Below, in pieces: positions 49,001-58,285 of a stretch of DNA of 64,000 nt. The notes under the pieces are model-generated. The model saw nothing but the letters and a program-made list of their open reading frames with translations. It was not told where the DNA came from and did not search any database. The position numbers and the translations under genes are program-made. Within the stretch, counting starts at the first letter, position 1. Every line of letters starts with the position of its first letter. This DNA is from Bradysia coprophila (taxonomy: Eukaryota > Arthropoda > Insecta > Diptera > Sciaridae): positions 8,425,685 through 8,489,684 of the forward strand of contig NW_023503374.1 of NCBI RefSeq assembly GCF_014529535.1, read 5' to 3'.

Positions 49001-50168
49001 AAACGAAAATGTCCGAAGAATCGAAAATTTTAATTCAAAACTCACCTTTTGCACGCCGTTCCGAACTCCGTGGACAAGTTTCGGTACACCACAACCGTCC
49101 ATTTGGACAGAAACTTTTGACCGAAGTGGTAAGTAACACAGGCAGAGCAGGTGTTGTACTATTAGGTCAATTGTAACATAAATTGTTATTGTAGCTGGTA
49201 CAACAATGCAATTTCCATGGCCGAATTTTTCACCTGCTTACGAAGGATTTTCGCCATCACCATCTCCCAATTCATCATTTGATATACCGTGTTTTTCACC
49301 CGCCATACTAAACAATTCAACTACTTCACCGAGTTATTCGGCTATTTCTCCGCGCTATTTAGCTACTTCTCCGAGTTATTCAGCTACTTTTCTGGATTAT
49401 TCACCTGCTTCTCCAAGATATTCTCCCTCTTCCCCCAGCTATTCACCTGCATCCCGAGACTATTCACCTACGTCTCCAGGCTATTCACCTTCTTCAAACT
49501 ATTCAACAACTTCTCCACGAATTTCACCCACATCTCCAATGTATTCTCCATCTTATACGACTCAATATTCAAATTCTACACCGGGTTATTCACCTGAGTC
49601 GCCAATGTATTCATCAATCTGTACTCCGTTTGCTGGATCTTATTCACCTACTTCACCATCTTATTCGCCAATTTCCAATTTTTCACGAGAATCTTCAAAT
49701 TTTTCAATGTATTCACCTAGGCAATTGTCCGGAAAGCACTCTAAAAACTATTCACCTTCATCACCTAATTATTCACCAACGCCTTCTACTTATTTAGCAT
49801 CATCTCCCATTTATTCTGTTAGGTCTCACGATTATTCTCTAGCTAACAGATATTTGGCCAAATCTCCTATTTATTCACCTACATCACCCATTTATTACCC
49901 TACATCTCCCAGTTATTCACCGACATCACCCAGTTATTCACCGACATCACCTAACTATTCACCGGCATCACCTAACTATTCACCTGCATCACCCAGTTAT
50001 TTATCGCCATCACCCAATTATTCACCAGCATCGCCCAGTTATTCACCGACCTCACCCAATTATTCACCATCATCTCCTGATCGAATCCTTGTAGTATTAC
50101 CCGATTATTCACCAACATCTCCAAGTTCTGTTGATGATTTAGAGTCAGAATTCGATGCAGAAATTTAG
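43077..50168 (+). CDS. RpII215: RNA polymerase II largest subunit RPB1, diverged copy
   Basis: Seven exons (43077-43154, 44446-46671, 46735-47865, 47925-48545, 48604-48907, 48964-49128, 49195-50168) join in phase to 1832 aa, against 1887 in Drosophila. RPB1 forms the active centre of Pol II. The catalytic [12 protein letters not shown] loop is intact near residue 477. VQFGILSP and the zinc-binding CQTCAG..HFGH open it, and the bridge-helix and trigger-loop blocks are present. The CTD (about the last 310 residues) is built of YSPxSPx-like heptads, of which only three or so match YSPTSPS exactly; several are broken by unrelated words. The core differs from fly and human at sites that are otherwise nearly fixed: [15 protein letters not shown] where animals have GALAAQSxGEPATQM, and [10 protein letters not shown] for MTECPGHFGH. 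No break is seen, so it is probably functional, but it may be a paralog. Intron 1 (1.3 kb) carries a foldback element. ATG 43077 gives [15 protein letters not shown] before the conserved start. Confidence 0.93.
43821..43937. repeat. Palindromic MITE-like element in RPB1 intron 1
   Basis: GTGATGGTTGTTTTTGG and GTAAGCGGC at the left mirror GCCGCTTAAG and CCAAAAACAACAGTCAC at the right. The element is about 117 bp with a short AT-rich loop and no coding capacity. Confidence 0.65.
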
Positions 50169-50539
50169 GCACATAAGAATTCTCAGTAAAAACTAATAAT
50201 AGTATAAGAAATAGTGAATAATTTGAGGCGAAGCCTAGAACCGTTTTGCCATTTTGAGCGCAACTAATTTGGATAATTTTTAATTAAAATCTAAATTGAG
50301 ATGAATCAAATTTAATAACATGCAAAATTCATTGATAAAATAGTGGGATGGTTAATGGCAAGGAAAGTAAAAGCATACTTTCATTGGTTAATGGTGATTG
50401 GATCGTATTTACAAATTAAATGAAAATGGTTTTTAAAATAGTTGAGATATAAGAAAGTAAGTATAAATAACGAGAATTACATTAACGAAAATATTTCTCG
50501 AGATTAAACCCACATGTTAATGGTTTTTCGGCCAAGACC
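50169..50539. other. RPB1 3' flank
   Basis: AT-rich sequence downstream of the RPB1 stop, presumably the 3' UTR. No gene or repeat was recognised. Confidence 0.35.
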
Positions 50540-50722
50540 CACGGCAGAGTAAAATAAACCAGGCAGTAGCGGTTCATTTTCGAAACGTCAAATAATGGAC
50601 CTAATACACTGTATGAAAACGAACTCAAATGAACACTGACATAAGTTGAAAAATTTTATTCGCAAAAAATATAGGGCTACTAGATAATTCAGGTCCTGCC
50701 TGGTTAACTTTACTCTGTCGTG
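50540..50722. mobile_element. hAT-like MITE, copy 1
   Basis: Inverted ends: CACGGCAGAGTAAAATAAAC and CAGGCAG at the left against CTGCCTGGTTAACTTTACTC and TGTCGTG at the right. The flanks are CCAAGACC on both sides (50532-50539 and 50723-50730), an 8-bp target duplication. A second copy lies at 53976-54177. It is non-coding, 183 bp. Confidence 0.85.
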
Positions 50723-51884
50723 CCAAGACCGTATAGCAGACTGTTACGTTTGACTCGCTTGTTACATGCTGTACAAGAGTTTTTGTTTTTAAGTAGGGTC
50801 ATCTATAAATGACTTTCTATACCAAGAGGGAGATATGTCATGTCAACAGGAAGAAGTATAGATCAGCATTTATAAATGGACTCAGTTTTCATAAGTTAAC
50901 ATAAGTGCATGAATTTAATCAATTTTTTTAAGGTTTTGCTTCATAAGATTGAAAAGTTGCGTTTACATGAAACTATTTAATAATTTCAGTAAGTTGTAAA
51001 AGCAAATAAAAAAATTAAAAATAAATATTTTTCTCTCTTTTCTACCCCACTGTTAGTCGTTCCAAACGTCTCGTCTGAGCCTTTGTTTACTCTTTATTTA
51101 CAGTGAAAGTAAGAAACGACAATTTTTATCCAATTGCTAATCCTTATTCAGAGAGAGTCGAGAGAATGGGACTTAAATTGTCTTAAAACTTTTACAATAA
51201 TGTAATTGAGGCAAAGGGGGTAACAAAAAAAAATCAGAAAAATCAACAAAAAAAAAATCAGGAAAAATCAGAAGAAAAAAACAGTTGATATCCCCTCGAT
51301 TAACCTGTTACAGACGGCTGCCATCTGTTATCGACAACGACAGCAATAATAAACGACACCCTCTGACTAATGAGGTCTTATATATCAAAAATTATGTTCA
51401 AAACAAATGAAGTAAAAGATTTCTGATATCAATCTCTGAAAATCTTCGGTCAACTGTTACTATACTTGCTGTTTGCGACAGGTTAAGGCTATATCTTCCC
51501 AAAGTATTTTTCATGATTAGCAAGACAATAAAAATAGAAGAATTTGTACGTGAAATAAGCATAATTTCCAATACCCTCTCTATCTATCGATCGGCTATAT
51601 CTTACCTCGAGTTTCATTGTTATTGATAGAGCATTGGAATTTGCCTTCTTTGTATTAAACGAGCCGTCAGAACAGTCGGAGCATTTGCTGCGACTGAGCC
51701 CCGTACAAACCCGTACATCCATTGCGCACGTGACCCTAGTTCGTTCGTCGCCCTAGTCCGTAAGTCTACTGCGGCCGTAAACGTCGGTAAAGTAAAATTC
51801 TTATGAAATGTGTACGTCTTAAAAATTGCGCATAGCGCAATTACGAAGCCCCGTAATCCCCCAGACTGAAAAAACTGAAATTAA
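50723..51884. other. AT-rich repeat-derived stretch
   Basis: No gene. Around 51297-51445 a sequence with CCATCTGTTATCG and AATGAAGTAAAAGAT resembles parts of 3600-3760 and 30005-30120, so it is probably a dispersed repeat. At 51650-51845 there is a relative of the repeat at 63195-63430, sharing CAGAACAGTCGGAGC and TTGCGCATAGCGCAATTACG. Confidence 0.45.
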
Positions 51885-52233
51885 ATTGGAATTATCACCC
51901 GGGGAATTAACGCCCAGGCATTATCACCCAGATCAATAGGAATTATCACCCGGTGAATTAACACCCAGGCATTATCACCCGGTGAATTAACACCCAGGCA
52001 TTATCACCCGGTGAATTAACACCCAGGCATTATCACCCGGTGAATTAACACCCAGGCATTATCACCCAGCTATGTAAGAATGATTTCCCAGCAGTTTGTA
52101 GCTTAAAAATTATTAGCAACTGAATTGGGAATTATCACCCGGGAATTAACACCCAGGAATTATCACCCAGATCAATAGGAATTATCACCCGGGGAATTAC
52201 CGCCCAGGCATTATCACCCAGCTATCACCCAGC
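51885..52233. repeat. CACCC-rich minisatellite
   Basis: The words AATTATCACCCGG and GAATTAACACCCAGGCATT alternate. The combined unit of about 31 bp (CGGTGAATTAACACCCAGG + CATTATCACC) repeats nearly perfectly at 51950-52070, with looser copies on both sides and one interruption near 52070-52130. It is non-coding. Confidence 0.8.
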
Positions 52234-53794
52234 AGAAGTCATGCTTAATTAGTCTAGTTAATTGTGTATCGTCTGAGAGACATGCACAATTAGGTAATAG
52301 TGCATCGCCTAAGATGTATGCACAATTAGTGTAGTTATTTGTGCATTGTCCTAGAGACATGCACAATTAGTCTAGTTAATTGTGCATCGTCTTAGAGACA
52401 TGCACAATTAGTCTAGTTGATTGTGCATCGTCTTAGAGACATGCACAATTAGTCTAGTTAATTGTGCATCGTATTAGAGACATGCACAATTAGTCTAGCC
52501 GATTGTGCATCGTCTTAGAGACATGCACAATTAGTCTAGTTAATTGTACATCATCTTAGAGACATGCACAATTAGTCTAGTTAATTGTGCATCGTCCTTG
52601 AGACATTCACAATTAGTCCTGTTAATTGTGCATCGTCCTTAAGACATGCACAATTAGTCTAGTTGGTTGTGCATCGTCTTAGAGACATGCACAATTAGTC
52701 TAGTTAATTGTGCATCGTCTAAGATGCATACACAATTAGTCTAGTTAATTGTGCACCGTCTTAGAGACATTCACAATTAGTCTAGTTAATTATGCATCGT
52801 CCTTAAGACATGCACAATTAGTCTAGTTAATTGTACATCATCTTAGAGACATGCACAATTAGTCTAGTTAATTGTGCATCGTCCTTGAGACATTCACAAT
52901 TAGTCCTGTTAATTGTGCATCGTCCTTAAGACATGCACAATTAGTCTAGTTGGTTGTGCATCGTCTTAGAGACATGCACAATTAGTCTAGTTAATTGTAC
53001 ATCATCTTAGAGACATGCACAATTAGTCTAGTTAATTGTGCATCGTCCTTGAGACATTCACAATTAGTCCTGTTAATTGTGCATCGTCCTTAAGACATGC
53101 ACAATTAGTCTAGTTGGTTGTGCATCGTCTTAGAGACATGCACAATTAGTCTAGTTAATTGTGCATCGTCTAAGATGCATACACAATTAGTCTAGTTAAT
53201 TGTGCACCGTCTTAGAGACATTCACAATTAGTCTAGTTAATTATGCATCGTCCTTAAGACATGCACAATTAGTCTAGTTAATTGTACATCATCTTAGAGA
53301 CATGCACAATTAGTCTAGTTAATTGTGCATCGTCCTTAAGACATGCACAATTAGTCTAGTTGGATGTGCATCGTCTTAGAGACATGCACAATTAGTCTAG
53401 TTAATTGTGCATCGTCTAAGATGCATGCACAATTAGTCTAGTTAATTATGCACCGTCTTAGAGACATGCACAGTTAGTCTAGTTAATTGTGCATCGTCTT
53501 AGAGACATTCACAATCAGTCTAGTTAATTATGCATCGTCCTTAAGACATGCACAATTAGTCTAGTTAATTGTACATCATCTTAGAGACATGCACAATTAG
53601 TCTAGTTAATTGTGCATCGTCTTTGAGACATTCACAATTAGTCTAGTTAATTGTGCATCGTCCTTAAGACATGCACAATTAGTCTAGTTAATTGTACATC
53701 ATCTTAGAGACATGCACAATTAGTCTAGTTAATTGTGCATCGTCTAAGATGCATGCACAATTAGTCTAGTTAATTGTGCACCGTCTTAGAGACT
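52234..53794. repeat. 41-bp satellite array with a palindrome in each unit
   Basis: About 37 tandem copies of a 41-bp unit: CATGCACAATTAGTCTAGTT followed by AATTGTGCATCGTCTTAGAGA. Each unit has inverted arms TGCACAATTA and TAATTGTGCA about 7 bp apart, so single strands could form hairpins. Variant units (TACATCATC, CCTTGAGACATTC, CCTTAAGAC, TTGGTTGTGC) recur in the same order at spacings of about 165 and 285-290 bp, showing higher-order blocks made by unequal exchange. Confidence 0.93.
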
Positions 53795-53975
53795 GTATTT
53801 GTATATTCGGTTATTTATATCCTAAAATCATTTTAATCAAGATAATAAAAGTTCATCAAAGCTTTTGTAGAGATAAAGAGTCTTATAAATTCACTGATTG
53901 TATGAGGCCTATTCAGATTTCAGACAGATACAGTGGAGGTCAAATAAATCCAAAGTTGTATCAGTTTGATAGAAC

Positions 53976-54177
53976 CACGGCAGAGTAAAATAAACCAGGC
54001 AGGAGCGGTTCATTTTCGAAACGTCAGATAAGGGACCTAATACACTGTATGAAAATGAACTCAAATGAACACTGACATATATTGAAAAATTTTATTCGCA
54101 AAAAATACAGGGCTACTAGATCATTCAGGTCCCTAGTCAAATCAGCGCTCCTGCCTGGTTATCTTTACTCTGTCGTG
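53976..54177. mobile_element. hAT-like MITE, copy 2
   Basis: Close copy of the element at 50540-50722 in the same orientation, with an extra internal stretch of about 20 bp (near CCCTAGTCAAATCAGCGCTC). Flanks share GATAGAAC, a 7-8 bp target duplication. The two copies bracket the satellite block. Confidence 0.85.
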
Positions 54178-54586
54178 ATAGAACCCACAAAATCACAAAA
54201 AAAATTCAACCCCCTGAATCTGCGTCCACACTTTTTCTATGTCCACAAAACAGTATCACCCCTAATATCCCTCAAGTCGATTGTTGTAACTATTATATTG
54301 TTTCTTGAATGAAATATTACATAATGTTTCAAGTTGTAACATCATTTTTAATTCTTGTAGTCGTTTCAAGTGCCCTCAAAGAGATGAACAAATAAAAAGA
54401 CCAAAAGAAAACGCGATGATCGGAAGATAACGAAAGAGTACGAGTACACTTGCTCGTGTATGATACACTGCATAATATGACTTAGTACACTCAGTATGTT
54501 ACTACTGACACTTCTGATCGAACTGAGAAAGTGACATCACGTATTATTATTATTATTATTTCACAACTTGTGTTTATCCTAATAAA

Positions 54587-56105
54587 ATGGAAGACAACGA
54601 CAAAGGAAAAGTGTTAGTTTACATGGATAATTCGAACATATTCATAAACGCTCAGGAATGTTCGGCTATGAAGAAAAATTTTCTTGTACCTCAAGATCCT
54701 CGTTGTAGAATTGAAATTGGCAAATTATTCGGCATTGCGCGGAAAGGTCGCTTCGTTCTGCAGGCCCGATTGTATGGCTCGGAGCCACCAGCTCTGGACT
54801 CAGTTTGGGACGCCATACGAAAAAAGCATATCGAAGTCAGTGTCTCAGCAAGATCGTCTTGGAATGATAGAGAGAAAGAGATTGATACAAATTTAACGGC
54901 AGACGCTGTCGAAGACATTATAACGTACAAGAAATATGCAAGCCATACAGATTCAGCGGTGTTGATTTTCAGTGGCGACAAAGATATGTCCAGCACCATA
55001 CGCAAGGCGAAACAATACAAATGGAACATCGAAATTTGGTCGTTCAAGAAAGCCATATGTAACGAGTTTGTTCAGGACAGACATATCCAAACATTTTTCA
55101 TCGATAACGATGAATGTTTCGAAAAAGTGTCGTTTTTTGCTGTGGAACATCGTGGAAGAATACCGCGAGATCGATCCCTCGTTATACGGTAAGACTTAAT
55201 TTTATATTCAATGGTGAATCGTTTGAGATTTTTTTTTTCGTAAATCATTTGCTTTGGCATACTATGCATTGAGATGTGGTGTAGGCGTAGAAATCACCAA
55301 TACTTTCTGAATGAATCTCAAAAACCCATAGAGTTATACTCTATGCAAAAACCCTTCGATGAATTGATGAATCCACATTACCATAACTCCAATTATTTAC
55401 AGTTACAATGGACTTGACACGTCAAAACCGAAATCACTGGAAACTTTCTCGAATTCCATTGTTCGATGGTCCTCGGAAATATTTCGATTGCCAATGATGA
55501 TACGACTCAACGATTCGATAATTATACTTGTGGTCGCTTGTGCCCAGAAACGAAACGAATGCACGATGTACGACTTCACAAAAGACGTCTGGAATAAGTG
55601 TGATCGATTACGCGAGAAAATACAGAACGGATTTCCATCACTGAAGAATATTGAATTCATGACGTATGTTCAATTCATCCAAGCAAATGCCGATCTGGGC
55701 TGCGAGGCGGATGATCAGAATTTTCCGAGCGATGACGAGTTTCCTGTTGGACATCCCGACTATCCGGTAGATGAGAATTTCACAACGGTTGCGCGAAAAA
55801 CCAGAAGAAGCAGTCAGAAATTTTCTTCAAACTGCGCCTTTGGTTTTCGATGTTCTAACGGTGCAAAATGTTCTCACGTTCATTCCGACGAAGAGAAGGA
55901 ATATTTTAAAATTGAAACAACGCCGCCGAAACGCTATAACTACAAGACGAAACTATGCTATCACAGTAATTGCAAGTTTGCCAAGAGAGCGTATTTGTGC
56001 TCGTTCGCACATTCACTTCAAGAAGCAAGATGTGTTATATGCGATACTATTGGATTGCATTGGACCGATAAATGTCCGGTAGGAAGAGAAACATCCAAGA
56101 AGTAA
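54587..56105 (+). CDS. NYN-domain nuclease-like protein with CCCH zinc fingers and a zinc knuckle
   Basis: Two exons (54587-55188, 55403-56105) encode 434 aa. Residues about 8-185 form a NYN (LabA/limkain-type PIN-like) domain: VYMDNSNIF carries the first acidic residue, EKEIDTNLTADAVEDI the second and IFSGDKDM the third, so the metal-binding acidic set looks complete and ribonuclease activity is plausible. A middle part (200-320) has no motif I know. The C-terminus has a finger CAFGFRCSNGAKCSHVH (C-x5-C-x5-C-x3-H), a second CYHSNC...LCSFAH (C-x4-C-x8-C-x3-H), then a knuckle CVICDTIGLHWTDKC (C-x2-C-x5-H-x4-C). The order NYN then CCCH recalls Regnase-type mRNA decay enzymes, but the NYN part is of another branch. 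An RNA-binding nuclease is inferred. It has no signal peptide or membrane segment. Neighbours are a MITE and the satellite array. Confidence 0.85.
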
Positions 56106-58269
56106 ATCACGCAGAAACGTTAAAAATCATATGTAAATCTTCATTTTTTTGCGCTAAATGAACTAAATTATCAAAGAACAGACTTTTCTTCGGTCGGCGA
56201 TATTCAGTTGACTCGGTTGCTTCAGAAAGTTCGATCCACTTTTCAAGCTTCATACTTAAACAACGGAATAGTTATTTACATAAGGGGCCATTCACAAATT
56301 ACGCACGCTCTTAAGGGAGGAGGGGGGGTTTGACAAAAGCGTACGCTTCATACATTTTTGAAATTTTTTCCATACATTTTCGCGTGCAAGGGGGGAGGGG
56401 GCCTGAAATTTCGAATTTGGTACGTGCGTAATTTGTGATTGGCCCCTAACTAAGGTAAAAAGACGAGTTTCATGTGAGTTTTATTGATCCGAGGCGCAGC
56501 CGAGATCAATAGTCACACGTAGATGTGACTTTTTAACTTTTTCTCCCTAGTTGTTATTTAAATAATTTAACACACAAACTCCAAAACATGAAATCCATTA
56601 CAACTCTAGAACTTGTAAGAGACGTGTAGTAAATACCGGTAAATACCGATACGGCAATGACATCGTGGGAGTTTTGTGTTTCCGAAATCTACCAACAATT
56701 CTGCTACCTCAGAAAACGTTTCAGTACACCGTTGTCAAAAACTAGGACCTAAAAGATGTCCGATCTCGGAGGAATTGACACTCAATGTAGGTTCTTTCAG
56801 ACTAGGTCGAAGTTGTTCAAGGCCATATGAATTGTCAAATTTCATCCATAGATTAGTGTTTTCATTTATACAGAACAAAGCTATCACGACTCACATACGT
56901 GATCAAGTGTGTAACGAACTATTAATGTAAAATCAACTTTCTGTGTGAATTTTTGAAATATTGCGCCCTCTACAACGCCACCTGATGCCGGTTCTCCGAA
57001 ATGTCGATTGATTACACTTCGCCACCCTCGCCTTGTACAAAAATGTCGCACTTGAAAAATTAGTTTTTAACAATGAACAGTGTTGTGTTGTTTATGAAAT
57101 AAACTCAGACACAATTTTAACACAAAAAGACTTTCAAATCAATTTGTTCTCAATGGATTTACATGCAACCGAATGTACAATAATAAAATTCATTAATTTG
57201 TTTTGAATGTGCTGGAAAATACATGGCAATACACTTAGTTTACGCAATTCTGAAATAGATTTTTTGTGTTCAATGTTTGACGGCGTCATGAAAATTTTTT
57301 TATTTACACACAATTCTCGTTAAGGAAATCTAGATTCAACGCAAAATTTACGTGCAATCGGTTTTATCGTATTTGTTGTGAACGATTTTGTATTCTGTAG
57401 CTGCATTTATAATCATTACGATACTGTAAATAATGAAATCAACCTTTTGTGTCAGCATTGCGTGAAATGACATTTCTCCTGCATTTAGCTGCAAATTATG
57501 TAAGTACCTACATAGTGTTGGTATTCCATTGTTTGACTCGACTCACTCGAATGGCAATTTAATTGTGAAGATTCATTCAGAATTTTCCATTACGAAATGT
57601 TTTCCTTTCAATTCAACACAAGTGAAGAGCTTTCCCAGTACGAACAATTTTCTAATATATCAGTTAATCAGATACAACTAGGTACAACACACAACTCTGA
57701 ATAGATATGTGCAATGTATATCTACATATAAATATAGAAAGGAAGTTGAATGATTTTAGTCTCGTACGAAGTACAGTGAAGTATATTTGGTTGTTGATTA
57801 TATCTTTTTTAACATTGTGATTAATCAGGTCCCAGAATGTAGAGATGAGTCTTGTTGGCCGATAAATTCAATTTTCCCTGTAAGATTATCAATATTTGCA
57901 TGTTCGTACAATTGGAGTTTAAGGTGTTGAGTCAACTTCATTTCATTGAATCACTTTAAGTTGTAGCAGGCTCAACGGTAGGCTAACAAAATAGCAAGTA
58001 ACATTGTAATTCGAACCTACTATTAGAGATACCTCTGACTAGGAGCTCTATTTTATACTTGGGTCTACGATTACCCTAAGGTAATCATTTATGCGATGAT
58101 TCCATGTGAATTTTTTCTGCTAAATTGATTTCCCCAATCCCACAAAGTGGGATGAGAATAAACAATTTAGGACAAGCAACTGGTTACCTCTTCGCCTTTG
58201 CTATTTTTGATAGGCTTGGACCGGTAAAAACACATCCTAATGACCGCAATTTCCTTCTTTCTCTTTCAG
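56106..58269. other. Intergenic region upstream of Asx
   Basis: About 2.2 kb. A MITE sits at 56284-56446. The rest is AT-rich with no frame I trust. It should contain the Asx promoter and a leader exon, because an acceptor (TTTCAG) at 58269 precedes the Asx start codon. Confidence 0.45.
56284..56446. mobile_element. Palindromic MITE with TAA target duplication
   Basis: The left end GGGGCCATTCACAAATTACG is mirrored by CGTAATTTGTGATTGGCCCC on the right; the arms run on to GCACG. TAA flanks both sides (56281-56283 and 56447-56449). The 163-bp body has G-rich runs and no coding frame. A 3-bp TAA/TWA duplication suits the PIF/Harbinger superfamily. Confidence 0.8.
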
Positions 58270-58285
58270 CCAGAAAAAAGCTAAA

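Noticed and set aside
49289-49597. 102-codon Phe/Ser-rich frame
   Set aside because: It is a shifted frame of the RPB1 CTD repeats.
52234-53794. CRISPR-like array of palindromic repeats
   Set aside because: The units are directly contiguous with no unique spacers, and the genome is eukaryotic. It is a satellite.
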